Origin: Aphelocoma coerulescens
Lineage: Eukaryota > Chordata > Aves > Passeriformes > Corvidae
Assembly (NCBI RefSeq): GCF_041296385.1
Contig: NC_091013.1
Location: forward strand, 30,451,001 to 30,515,000
Length of the DNA stretch: 64,000 nucleotides
Reading direction: 5' to 3'
In this document: in pieces, positions 1 to 49,507 of the stretch
Layout: the number at the start of each line of letters is the position of its first letter
How positions within the stretch are numbered: the first letter of the stretch is position 1
Program-made: the position numbers and the translations under genes
The notes under the pieces: generated by a model
What the model saw: only the letters and a program-made list of their open reading frames with translations
Database searches by the model: none
Told to the model about the DNA's origin: nothing

Positions 1-36561
<36,561 letters not shown>

Positions 36562-38936
36562 TCATGTGCATTATTGATTTATTCTTCACTTTCACACAAG
36601 TAGATTTTTTTTAAAGTTCAATTTATACAGCATCATGTTCCATAAACCCCTCTAATGTTCATGCCATCAAAATCCTGTCTATTGAGATGGTCTGAAACAG
36701 GTCCTTCCCAAGTTTTCAGTACCACAAAAACCAAATAAAGGATGTAATGGATTTGACCCAGTGATGGAACACGGCATAATCTGCTTCAAAAACCCTATGC
36801 TTGTTATACCTTAAGCAAATCCATAGCTAGCAGACTGGGAATTCATGACAGAGGAGAATTATTTCCATCCTCCTCATTTTTCTCCTTTAATTTTGGAAAT
36901 TTCAACCAAATCTATTTAAATGCCAGACAGGGGCTTCATGCAACCAGCTGCCAAAGCAGATTCCCATCTTGGTGCCAGCATGGGACTGGCACAGGAAAAC
37001 AGAGGTGGAGATCAGGAATTCCCCTTATTGCAAGAAAAAGGCATTTGTCTCGTGCACAAGTTTCCTCCTCCTCCTTCATCTGCCTCTGTGGAGGAAGAGC
37101 AAGTGCATCAGGAAGAACAGACCAGAAGCCCAGGCAGTAAACAGGATGCTGAGACACAAAGGCAGAGAAGGATTTCCCCCAGCTCCCCCGGCTCCAGCGA
37201 GGTGCCAAGCAAAGAGCAGCTCAGGTGAAGGGAGGTTTTCCCTCCAAAGAGCTGAAATGGGTAACATCATGAAACCACTCCTTAAAACACCCACAAGCTG
37301 GTTTTGACGTGACAGTAGGACATGTTGCATGGAAGGATCAACACACACTTTGAGGTGGTATCTGATCAGGCAGCCAGCTGATACAGAAGAAGGAGCAGAC
37401 ACCATCCCACCCCCAACTCTCTGTTCCCATACCTAGACAGTGGCAGTCTTCTTCAAGCACCTATTAAGGCAACAAATTAAAAGGCAGATAGATATCCCTT
37501 TTTGCTCCCCAGTTTATATCCATAGATATCCAAGCAGACAAACATCTACCTTAAACTGATTTCAGGAAGAATCCAAAACAACTTCTCCCTAGGGTTGCTG
37601 GCTGATGGGAATGGTAGCACATATTTTGATTATCCAGTGATGTCAAAGCTGATTATATGATAAAATTTTAAGCCTTAAACTTCCTTGCAATTTGTACCAC
37701 ACTAGCAATCAAATATCCTATTCATGATGTTAATACTAGCTACATGTTAACTGTTTACACACACTGGTACACACGGCTTGAACGAAAGAAGCCACTCTAT
37801 GCTACAAAGCGAACAATTATTTCAAACACTCTAATAGTGGGATGCAATGCTTACTCATAAATTATTATGACAGAATTCCCAAAATGCACCAGGGATAAAC
37901 TATTCTTATATCTTCTCATTATGCATCTTTGAAGTAAAATACTGTGTATTTCTGGAACACTGAACAAAATAGTAAAAGAATCTTGTAAATCAAAGTTCCC
38001 ACTGAACAGCAGCCCTGGGAGAAAGCGTTGTCAGAAAAGCTTTTTGAGCCAAAAGCTAACTTGGTGCTTCCTCAGCTGCTTCTGTTGTCCTTGCTGTTGC
38101 ATGATTTTTTATTTATTCAGAGTATATGCAAAAAGAAAAAAAAAGAGAGGAGGAACACATGCTTATACTACACCAAAACTCTGAACTATGCATTTAGGCA
38201 AAAAAAAGAAAAATTAAACAGGAGCATTGTTAAACTTCATGCTTTGGGACTTAATTGCTGATAGGTTAATACGTATAACTGGATTAATCTGCTATTTTGA
38301 ACTTCTTAGATTAAAATTATTTCCTACCCTCAGCACATGAACACAATAGCTTTTACAATACAATGGGCAGGATGTCCTAGAGGTTGTTTGTGTTTATTTA
38401 TTGTAACAGCAGCCAAAATGACAATACTTAAACAGGATCTATTTCTGAAAAATAAAATTATAAAAATCCCAGCCCACTCCCCTTCAACATAAAAAATCCT
38501 GAAGAACAAACAACAAAAAAGGCACACACAGAGCCAGCAGACTGTAGGCAATTACTGCTCTTTCAGCTCTCCACTGAGTCTGTGTCACAGCACCTGCTCA
38601 AAGGCCTGCCGCAACCCCAAATATCTCCCTGAACTATAGCTAACAATGGTCCTACATTCATATTTCAGTCACCTTTGAGCACTTGTCCAGAACACAGATA
38701 GCACCTCACCTACAGTTCAATCCAGTCCAAAATACAGTCTAAAATAATAAATGGATTCAGTAATTTTTGCCAGCTTTGGAAGACTCCACTTACTTAGTGT
38801 GGATCGATAACTCCCTGGCAATGAGTCCTGAAGACTTTGTGGAGACAGAACTATTATGAGGATTAATCAGCACAGAAAAAGCTGAAGCACCAGTGTGGCA
38901 CAGCAATTGGTAGAAGACTTGAAAAAAAAGGGAATT

Positions 38937-38951
38937 AAAAAAAAAAAAAAA
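38937..38951 (+). repeat. A15 homopolymer
   Basis: Fifteen consecutive A in the intronic region upstream of e1, preceded by a shorter A8 run. A simple repeat only. Confidence 0.85.
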
Positions 38952-41900
38952 GTTGGCCAGACCAAAATTTTTCTGTTCCATATTCAGGAGCATTTTTTTT
39001 CCAGGGCACAGGTCATTTCATCCCAATGTGGACATCTGAAAGAGGCCAAACAATGTGCGCCCTACCGGTGTTTACTTCTCCCCACTAACTACAAAAGGAG
39101 GGTGAGGTCATTAGCCAAGATCCAGACACCAATCTTGCAGATGTCTTGCATCAAGGCGAGATGAATCCCACCCAAAAATCTCACCGGATAAGGCCATTTC
39201 CGCACAAGTCTCCTTATGCACACACGTGCCTCAGGGAGGGTATGCTGCGGCCTGCAGCAGGGATCCTCCTGTGGAGAGCGAGGTGTTTCGGTAGCTCTCC
39301 TGGGATCTGGACATGTGAGTCAGCCTCAGAGATGGAAGGTCTGTCACTTCCTCCAGACAACACATGCCCTGCACCACCACCACTAACAGTCCCTCCATTT
39401 GCAGAGGCAAGGGTGTCATAAAAGCAGAAAATTAAAACTGATTGAGGCAAGAGACTGACATTCTCATGAAGTAATACAAAAGTACATCCTTTTTTCTTGG
39501 AGTAGAGAGGCAGCTGGTGAGCCCTTCCTAGTGATTTTATGCAGCTGGCATCAATTATCACTTTAAGCCATTATCTGTGAATACAAACTCCCATTGAAAC
39601 CTTCTTTGTCCTCCCTCTGATGGAGCTGGTAGAAGTGTTTAATACTTATACATTCGCTGTCTGTTTGTCACAGCATGTCTGATTACCAGTAATTTTTGCA
39701 GTAAGCTATACTTTTGCAAGACTCACATGGTTAAATCAAGCTTGGAGCAGCTTCCCTCTCCCTTTTCATGTGTTTTCTTTCAGAGACTAAATGGACATGA
39801 GAGCATCCCTAGGGATTTCTTTAACCAAAATAATCTTGCCTGTAAGATTAAAACCCGTATATGACTCCCACACAGAAACCCACCTATGTACATTCAGATA
39901 TTTCTAACCATTTGAATTAGCACACTAAAAATAAACCCAGGTGTGTTACCTCTCAGCAAACCACCCAGCAACATCTGATCAACTTGCTTGCTGCTCCACC
40001 ACAAAACCCAACACCCCTTGTTGTTCCATTCATCACTGCACACTAAGTATCAGTGTGGGTTTTTCTGCATGCAGATGGCATATCAATGACTTGTTATTTT
40101 TATTACTTTAGCATTTACAAAATTGTGATGATTTAAGTAGCTGAAGATTTAAGTATCTGACCATGGTTGCCACTGGAGTAACTCACAGTCAAAAAGTGCT
40201 ACTAGTGCAGATCCATGTAAGGAAGATTACCAGCTGTTTTCCAAAGGTAGCACCCCACCCCCTGCATGACTATTGGAAGAAAATGCCATTTATTTACACA
40301 AATTTTTTGAAGATAAGGAATTTAGAAAGACTTAGCTGGACATTTTTCAGGGATGAAAAAGAAGAGAACCAAGCTCTAGAAGTGTCAGAATCAGGAAGGA
40401 CATAACCAAAGGAAAAGAAAAATCACTTCAAGTCTATCACTAAACATCATTGTCTAGATGCCTGAGGAGACCAAGCACAACAGTCCTGACCTGTTCCAGC
40501 ACTAAAACTGGTATGAGATCCCTATGAGAAACTGTCTCTGAGAAACACACCTGGAGGAATAAGGGGGAAATAACACTCATCCCAAGCTCTATACCACAAT
40601 GAAATTATTTCTGGAGCTCAATTTTAAAATTAAAAAAAACCCCAACCGTCCCAAAGGCAGAGCAAAGACATGTCTCAGGGCATGTAAGTGGTGACTTTCA
40701 ATCCAAACTCCCCCGCCTGGAAGATCTGTCTGACCACTGCTCTTGGCCAGGTATTTATTCTGCCAGCTCAAGGAAGAGAAACTCAGGACTATTTCCAAAG
40801 GTTTTATTTACCCTAGTAATATGATGAGGGGAAATACAAATGAGAAAACACAGTCCAGCAAGACAACATTCTGTGATAAAGGAGAGAGCAAGTTTACTTA
40901 TCCTACCAGATGATTTATACGCTGCCCTAAATCAGTATGAAGCAGAATACAAATTGGTCCCTTCAGCAACTTTACTTTTTGATTTAAGAAATGAGACAGT
41001 GACAAATCTCAGCTCTCTCCACACAAATGGCATCCAGTCATTTTAAGCTACAGCCAAGGGTTTTAAGAATTAGTATCATTACCAAACAGTGGAAAGTCAA
41101 ACACACCATCAAAACAGGATGGAGTGAGGGAAGCCTTCAAATCTCCTTTCTTTTGCTTTCCCAATGCTGCTCACAAAGCTTTGCCTGCCTATAGCCATGG
41201 AGCTGCCCTGCCTGGAGAATGGCAGCTGGCAATACTCTGCCTCGGGTTTCAGAGTAAGCTGAGTTCCTGAGCATCACAAGCTCCAGTGGTAGCTTCTGGA
41301 ATTTGGGAATCTTTAGATCATGACAGAGTTGGGATCTGTGTAGAGGGGCAGTCAGCAGCCTCAGCCCAGTGTTGGGAGTGAAAACGGACTGCTAAACCAT
41401 GGACCCCCAGACTGGTGAAGAGGAAACCAGTTTGCCTTCAGAGGCACCAAAATGATTACAACTTGCCCTTTCTTTCACCATCTGCCCCTGACACATGAGT
41501 TGAAGAAAAACAGGAAAAGCCCAAAAGAAACCCAGTTGATTTTCCTTTCTGCTTCCTCTCACTTTTCATTTCTGCCTTCCACTCACATTAAAAAAAAAAA
41601 AAGTCCTAGAAGACACCAAAAACCACAAACAAAAATCTTCCTGGATAAATCAAATTCACAACACCAACTTTTGCAAACCACCATTCTGCTTGAGTGTCAT
41701 GACCTCCCTCCTCTTTGCACCCCAGACCTGGCCAGCATCCATTTGGAGCAGAATCTGTCCAGGACAGAGAAAGTCTGAATAGAGCCTAGCACAATAGGTG
41801 ACCTTTTCTGCTGCTGGAATCCATAATATATACAGTCGTTAATAAAGTTCTCACACACAAGGGAGATGTTTTGGCGAGGAGTTTGGGGCAGTATTGCACA

Positions 41901-44900
41901 CAGCACAGTACTTGAACTGGGAGCTGTGGCGCTGCCTCCAAGCCGGGAAGGAGGTTGTAATTTCAGGAGGAACCAAACCACAAAAGAAACGATACTCTGA
42001 GCGGGTAAGTCCCTGCCAGTGACTGCCAAGGTAGGAAGTTTGTATAAAACAGAGCAGCTTGCAGTGCAGAGAGTGCAATGTGGAAAAACTTAATCCTCTC
42101 CAACACCACAACGAAGTGTAGGAATTGGGAATATGACATAAAATAGCTCTTAAGAAAAAATATCAAACACAGGCTTCTTGGGAGGGAAAGTCTAAACTGT
42201 TTTAAATAAAAGACTTTAATTAAGAGGTGCAATAAACATTTAACAAGTCCATATACAATCCCTCCTAAATCTTAACATACAAGAGCCTCCAACTTTCTTA
42301 TTACATCCCATTTTTCTTGAGAGTCTTTTACAAGCTTTTGAGCTTTGTCACCCTCAAGCTAAAGACCTCATGTAAGTTTATTTCCCATCTGTCTCTCTCC
42401 CGTGCTACCTTCTCACTCCCAGCATTCCCCGTGCCTGTTTCACTTCACATGTAAGGTCTCTTTTTCAGAGACCCCTTGCCCACATATTCTTCCCACGTTG
42501 GCATCAGCGGGTTAATTTCTCTGCACTGTCCTTCAAGTCCTTCCCAAACACAGACTTTTTCCAAGGCCTTCAGACTTCCCCCTTAAGAAAGGCATCCATC
42601 ATGCCACACACTCAGTGACACTGACGGAGCACTAGCCATCCAGCAAGCATCCTCCCACCATCGCTGGGAGGGTACCTCTCAGCCTATGCCCCTTGTCCAC
42701 ATTCACAGCCCATGCAGAGAAAGGCCTTCACGGGCTTTACCATTTGTGAGCTTTCTGGAAACCAGGCATCCTGTCACTGTGAGCTGCCCACCAGCCTGCG
42801 AGCTGCTGCCGCTGCTGGCACAGAGCCATGCTGCCAGGAACAGGAAAGCGGCAACGCTGCTCAGGCATGGTAATTGCAGAAGATGGCTGTGAAGCTTTTC
42901 CAAGGGTCAAAAAAACCTTAGTTTTGTGAGGACTGGCTGACGGAACAGTGCTGTCCTTATGACCACATTCAGTTACCTTCAGTGGCAACATTTCATCAAG
43001 CAGGTGAGAAACACTTCCAAACACACACAAAACAGAAGCTGCTTTGTCTCCCCTTGGCACAACACCCTCCCTACTGCATGCTAAAAGCACTGCTTGAAAC
43101 AAGAAAGCAAATGAGCCGAGTTGTTCACGACAGTGCCATCACTGAGGCTGCAGCCATAAAGTGACAGTTAAATTAGCTGGACAAAGGCATGAGGAAGGAC
43201 TAGCTCCTAAGCAGGGTCCCAGCACTCCCCAAGGAGCCTGTGTAGCAGCATTGTGCAGGCACAGGAGATGGAATCACGTGCAGGCAGGAAGGAGCCAAAA
43301 ACCACGTGAAGACAATACTTGCCTGTTGTCTCCCCCCCTAAACCACCTCCTCTGCCAGTCACTTCGACAACAATATTTTCTTTCTTGCCTGATGTGCCTC
43401 CGGTGCCTTCACTGGTCACTGAATGAGCTGCTCTGAAGGCACAGAAACTGCACCACTGCTGACCTGCCTCAGTAAAACGCCAGGACACAGGCTTTTCCAA
43501 AGACAACCAAGAGAGAAACCTCCTAAGGGCAAATCCCTTCTACCATTTCCAAGGCTAATTCCTTGATCCTAGTCATGATTACTTAAAAGAGTTTCCTGCT
43601 CAGATTGCATGTTTGTCCCAGCTATACAATTCAACTGTCCATCCTCATCAAGCCTAAATTACTTACAAGTTACACAACAAGCTAGCCTTATACTGACATC
43701 TTCAGAGCTCTCATAAAAGAGGGAAGGACTAGTCCCCTACTTTCATCACTACTATTTACACTGAAAATGCCTGTTGCCCTACCATTTCTACATCCAGTCT
43801 TAGGTTTCTTGTGATTGGAACAAGCCCTTCCTAGTAGATATTAAAAGTAAGCCTGTGTGTGAAGGAAAGAAATTATAGCAATCTCCTTTATGCAAAGCTC
43901 CAGGCTCAGACAATAAGAAGAGATGCAGATGCTGGAAAGAAAACAGGCGAATGCACAATGCAAATAAGTTGCATGGCTTTTCTACTTCCAATCTCAGCAT
44001 GCATTTGATGCCAAGGAAAGCAGCATCTCAGGGGGTGACAAAGCCAAGGGAGGCATTTGCCCACTGCCTGGTCCCTGCTCTGCCCTGGGCAGTATGAAGC
44101 TCTACTGCTCCCACCTGGAGGGCAGATCCCCTTCCCAAAGGGGATCAACACATGAGTCCCTCCCCGCATGTGCAGTCCAGACACTGCTGGGCTGCAGTTT
44201 GGACCTGGGAGATGTAAAATGCTCCTGAGTTCTGCAGGTTTCATGCAGCTGGAGTGATTCAACAAGGAACAGAAGTTCTGGTTTGAGACTAAGCTTTAAA
44301 CTTAGAGGGAGGCAAAAGGCAAACATCTGAGAGAAGAGAGGAAACAAAAGGTTGAAATGAGTGAAAACAGCTTTCCTATGCACCAAATGCCACACAGACA
44401 TTATATTAGCAGAAATGTAAACCGAGAAAGTAAAATACATTAAAAATAGCAGTTCTGGCATAACACTAATGTTCTTCTAGTACGTACATCGTGAAAAACC
44501 TATAATTACACAAAGACACTAATTTTCTTCCAGGACAGATTTGTTCAGTATCAGCCTCACACCAACACTGACCAACAAGTCTTGTAGATGAACAGGGAAG
44601 AGGAATTTATTTACAATCCCTCTTTCATTTCATACACTGAAGGAAACCCAGATCCTAGAAGACAAACAAAATATCCCAACAGTCTGGGATAACAAACACA
44701 AAAGCTGCAACTATGCACACCCTATCAGGAACAGAACAAATGAGAAGCAGGAAAAGTAATCCCATTTGGGCCTTCCTCAGGGCTGTTTCACGCAGGATCT
44801 TTTATCAAAAAGAGATAGGGCTGGAAAAGTAGTTTACAAGAGGAATTCAGCAACTGCATCACATGCCACCATTTCTTTCCTGAAGGGCTTGGCACTGCTC

Positions 44901-44990
44901 AGTACATGATACTACTTAGGCCAAAAGAAAACAGATTTGCAAAGCAGAGGAGGCAGACTGGCAATAGTACTCCAAAATCAATCATACATT

Positions 44991-45105
44991 AAGAAATAAA
45001 ATAAAAAATAAAAACAAATTTTAAAAAATCCCAAACCAAAACAAACAAAAACTACAAAACAAAACAAACAGAAACACCAAAAACAAACCCAAAGCACAAA
45101 CAAGT
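44991..45105 (+). repeat. A-rich / (CAAA)n low-complexity tract
   Basis: Irregular AAAT, AAAC and CAAA units dominate for about 115 bp, with very few G. No retroposon body is recognised next to it. Confidence 0.8.
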
Positions 45106-48100
45106 ACCACCATAACTGTCAGCAGTGAGCAGCTGGCAGCCATGAAGCAAGTACCTCATACTTCCAGGAGACACAGTCCCACCAGTGACCTTTACCCCTC
45201 TATAGGAAAAATACCATCCCAGGTGGACAGACCTGTCCCTCACAGGCACCTTTCCCCCCATGTTAAATTGCAGATCCCCAGGTCACCTACACTCCAGGCT
45301 TTGGCACAACCACTGTGTGCCTAAAATTAGACAGAATGAATCCAGGCTTGGTCACTGGTAGCATCAATGGTGAAGACAAGAAAACAACTGCTGGAAGACT
45401 ACAAGTTTTATTATGGTCTTTGTCTTCTGACCCCAAATCAGCTAGTAGGTGAAAGAAAAACTTTGTAACATATTGCTAATCCCTCAGCTGTCCACATTCC
45501 CGAAGTCTTCTAATGCTTTAATTAAGGGAACTGACCTCATTAAAATGTTGCGAGTGCAGCATTTTTTCCTTCCAAATATTTAAAACTCAGTCTGAAACAC
45601 TAACAAAGCCCTGCATTTTGTCAGAAAATGAGTACTAAGAAAAGTCCCAAACCCAAAATTACTGCGTTTTCTTTGCAGCCCACCAATCCACTTCTATAAA
45701 GTGACATATACTTCACCGAGCCCGCTACTATGAAGAAACAGATTTAATGCTTCTTTTCTAAAGTGGTGTACCTTTGTCTGAGATATAGCTGCCAGGTGAA
45801 ACTACTTCTAACAGACAGCCATTACATCTACAAACACAGAAGGTAAGACATTGTCTTAGGAATACCCATGCTTAATGCCCATTTTTAGTGCAGCCAGTAA
45901 GCTGTGCTCTGTTTCACACCTACAAAAGGAAAACTCAAAATTCTGGATTATGCTACAGCTTCCAAAAAAACTTCTTGTAAGCAAGGATTGGTATGAGATC
46001 ATGATCTGACTTATTCAACACAAGGTTTCTTTTGTGAAGCAGCCAAAATATGTAAATTGCCCAGGAATAAAAGAAATCGTCCAATCTGTACATGTGTCTT
46101 ACAAACACGATTGAATGACACAGTGTGAGTGCACAAGTCCTTACAAGTTTTAATTTCAGGTAATCTTTGCCTCAAGGTTAAACACTTTAGCTCCTCTGGT
46201 CCAATATTAGCCACCGCCCAGCCTCTGTCAGTAATCCGCAGCCTTCTCCCCTGCCTTATGCAGGGAAAGGACTGCAAATGCAAAATGCCAGGTGCCAATA
46301 GGGAGGACCCAAGAATTCAAAGGCCCATTCCTCTCACCTGATAAGGGACAGAAGGGATCGAAAAAACAGCTGCAACACCAGCCCACTGTCATGTGTTTGA
46401 GAAACAGGCTGAATAAACCACTGTCGGCGCAGACCGTGGGTGTCTGGGATGAGGAGAAGGGAGGAGACTGGACCAAGCCCTACAGGTTTGTCAAATTCCA
46501 TTTTCAAAATACTCCAGAAAGTGCCTTTGGTTTCTAACACCAACACTGCAAGCAAAGACTGTCTCAAAAGCCAGAAGAAGGAGGCTTGCTCCTACTCCCT
46601 TTGTCACTATCTCCACCTTCTCTTCCCTCTCTGTTCTGGAGAGAACTGCTCCTCAAAGCAGTGACAGAGCAGAAAACTAGTATCAGCTGTGACACCATCA
46701 GACCTGCACACACCTGCTGAAACCTGTCCAAGCCCTCAAACCACCTGCTACGTCTTGGGAAGGAATGGGCTCCTTCTGCAAAACACAAACCCAGACCCAT
46801 GATGGATACCAGACTGGATGCAGGATTTCTGCTCTTCCCTGCTCTTCTGCAGCATTCCCAAAGCCTACAATGTAACAGAAGCTTTGAGGGTGAAAAAACC
46901 ACCTTCCTCAGCTACTCTGTAGGAATAAACTGAAAATAAATAACTAGAAATATGTATGCTGAGAGCAGCTTTCCTGGAGCAGACCTCTCCAAATTGCTTG
47001 TTCATGTATGAATGAGATCCATGTTTATAACCCTAGGGGTTTTCAAAGCAAGAAGGAATATGCGTATTATATTTTACCTCTAAAATACACTTCTGCTCAA
47101 AAAAACAGCTCTTTTAAAAATGGGAAATCCATTACCAAATGATTTACAACTGACTGACAAGATGATTATATCTGTAATTATCAGGTCCAATCACTCAAAT
47201 TACAATTTACCAGCAGACACACAAACTATTTGATTCACAGTTAACATTTTTTCTTCAGCAATTGCCAGGTCCTTTCTAAAACAAGCAGGGAGACAGACAA
47301 CCTCTATCAGTAACAAATGCGGCTGCTGATGAGTGGAATTCGGTGATGTCTGAGAGGGGCAAATTTCCCTTCATGTCTGTGCCAAACCCTCCTGGAGGAC
47401 AGATGACAACCAGAGCTGCAACCAAAAGGCTTTTCTTTTGTGTTCAGACAGGAACAGCTGTTAGACAGGTACAAAGGTATAGCCACGTCTGGGCACATGC
47501 GATAAGCGAGTTCTTTACAAAACTGGTTGCTGAGGTTTTGATTTTCTTTGGTAGATTAACGCTGACTTATGCACAGCATTTAGAATCACCCTGCACTGCC
47601 AAAGCTCTATAAAGGCTGTGCACTTTAGTGTACAAGTTAAGTGCACTTGGCAATACGCCACGATGTACAAAATCATTTTCATGCAGCTGCCAGCAGAAGG
47701 GAGCTATATTCTTGGACCAGATGTTTTTGTTGTCGGTGCTGCCAAGCACGCCTGGAAACCTCACAGCTGAGCAGTGCTGCAGGAGTGAATTAACAATGAA
47801 CAGAGCCACAAGATGCTCATGTCCATCTATTAAATAGGGTGTCATAGTCCCCTGTCTCTCTTACTCCTGCTCTCTGAGCAAGGAAGCTGTGGATGGCCAG
47901 CTAATTACTTACCTGTCTGAGAAGAAAACCCTTTCTGCCTCCATCAGGATAAATAAAAGCAACAAATGCTTGCAAATATTATATCCCAGCTGCATTTACC
48001 CTTAGCTGGGAAGGTGACAAAGAGACCTTGATGAACAGCCAAGAAAATAGGACTGGAGAAAATATAAAACAGTCCTAATGCTACAGTACGTGTTTGTTTT

Positions 48101-48584
48101 TGCTGCTGGGCTGTGAACAGGCAAGCATTTATTAAAAGGTATTTCACTTCAAAAATCAGAGCTGCTATGGCATCTCACTCTCCAGTTCAAAAACAAACAG
48201 CTCAGATCCCAGCACAAGTCTCGTACTCTTCACCTGAAACGCTGAGAGCAGGAGCAGGAGTTTGGGGACAGAAGTCCACTTCCCAACCCCAACATCAGCT
48301 CCCAGTGAGGCTCAGCTGCTCTTTGCCCTGCTGCTCCCATGCTGAAAAGCAGGGGCTTCTGCCAGACCCTAACCTGCCAGCCTTGCCTTGTCTGTCACAA
48401 CTGCACCACAACTAGCAGAGGGGACCTGCAGGGACCAACATACTGAATGGTCAGACAGCTGCTCAAAACTGCAGGTGTGTATGCACAGCAGGCAGCGAGC
48501 AGTCCAAACGGGAACAAGGAGTCAGGCACCAACACTCGGATGCTGATAAGAAGAAAATGAGGTTTACACAGTCCAAAACTCTCC

Positions 48585-48988
48585 TGTGACAGGCCCTACA
48601 TCAACCACAAAGTCTGTAAGAGAAACTGGAGAAGCCAGGCCACCTCACCCAGAAAGAAAAAAGCCATGCAGGAGTCCGGGAAGAGGTGGAAGCACACCTG
48701 TTGGGGTCCCTTCCCCCCTGCCATGGGGTCCTGGGAGAGGGGCCCTGGGGGGGAGACACGGGGTTTCCCTGCCCCTGGTCAGCCTCATTCCCCATTGGTT
48801 GTTTTGTGTTCCCTTGGGCGGGCAAGGACCCTTGGGTCCTGTGATTGTAGCAGTTCCTTGGCAGAGCCCGGCCATGCAGCTGGGGAAATAAACATCTCTG
48901 AAACATCTAGCAAGAATCGGTCCGTATATATATTCTTTCCATGGGCCTCGTTGTCTGAAACACGTGTTGCAGTATCCCCACTGTAACA
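48585..48988 (+). mobile_element. Solo LTR of an endogenous retrovirus-type element
   Basis: A 404-bp block starts TGTGACAG and ends CTGTAACA, an inverted-repeat pair matching at 7 of 8 positions, as expected of LTR ends (TG...CA). It is GC-rich compared with its surroundings. It contains an inverted CCAAT box (ATTGG, 48794-48798) and a polyadenylation signal AATAAA (48887-48892) about 95 bp before the 3' end. Flanking six-mers (CTCTCC and CACACC) agree at 4 of 6 positions, a weak candidate duplication. No gag, pol or env sequence or second LTR is nearby, so it looks like a recombined solo LTR. Its transcriptional sense is opposite to MAP4K4. Exact ends are uncertain. Confidence 0.7.
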
Positions 48989-49124
48989 CACACCCGGCCA
49001 CCCAATCCAGGCTGCAACCCTCCCCAGGCAGCAATGGGTAAGGGCTTGTGGCCAGGGGCTTGCTTTGGTTATTCCACTCACTGGGCACCACACATGTTCA
49101 AAGAGGAAGGTGACACAGAAAGGA

Positions 49125-49156
49125 TGTGTGTGCATGTGTGTGTGCGTGTGTGTGTT
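49125..49156 (+). repeat. (GT)n microsatellite, interrupted
   Basis: About 32 bp of GT dinucleotides broken by two single-base interruptions (GCA and GCG). It begins about 137 bp after the LTR 3' end. Confidence 0.88.
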
Positions 49157-49488
49157 ATGAGCCTGCTGTGAGCTGCTCTGGAGGCTCTTTTGTCAAGCAG
49201 GCAGTTCAGACAGGCACAACCCACTCCTGTAGCACAAGCCCTTGTTAAAAAGTGAAACTCAGCAACCTGACTGTAAAATAAATGCAGGTGTAACATGTTT
49301 TACTGAAATCCTCCAATACATAATATAATCTGATCTCCCTCAGAGAAAGTATTGGTTTGGTTTCCCCAGCCTGCAGCAGCCACTACATCTCCTGCCAAGC
49401 ATGGCCCCAGCTGGACCAGCCAGCATCTTCCTGGGAACTACATGCAAAGCAGTGCCTTCTTTAAGGATATATACAAAAGTGCGGAGTT

Positions 49489-49507
49489 AAAAAAAAAAAA
49501 AAAAAAA
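49489..49507 (+). repeat. A19 homopolymer
   Basis: Nineteen consecutive A, then ACCAACAAAC-type A-rich sequence. It could be a retroposon tail, but no body is recognised upstream. Confidence 0.88.

Noticed and set aside
36920..37405. Overlapping 102-112 codon frames on both strands upstream of e1
   Set aside because: Three mutually overlapping frames with no recognisable motif, no splice-phase match to MAP4K4, and raised GC that explains the openness.
44125..44146. 9-bp perfect inverted repeat with 4-base loop
   Set aside because: Hairpins of this size are expected by chance in 64 kb; no T-run, repeat family or RNA context.
48586..49091. Several 100-148 codon frames on both strands over 48586-49135
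   Set aside because: They overlap the GC-rich LTR and flanks. GC-rich DNA has few stops, and no viral or host domain is visible.
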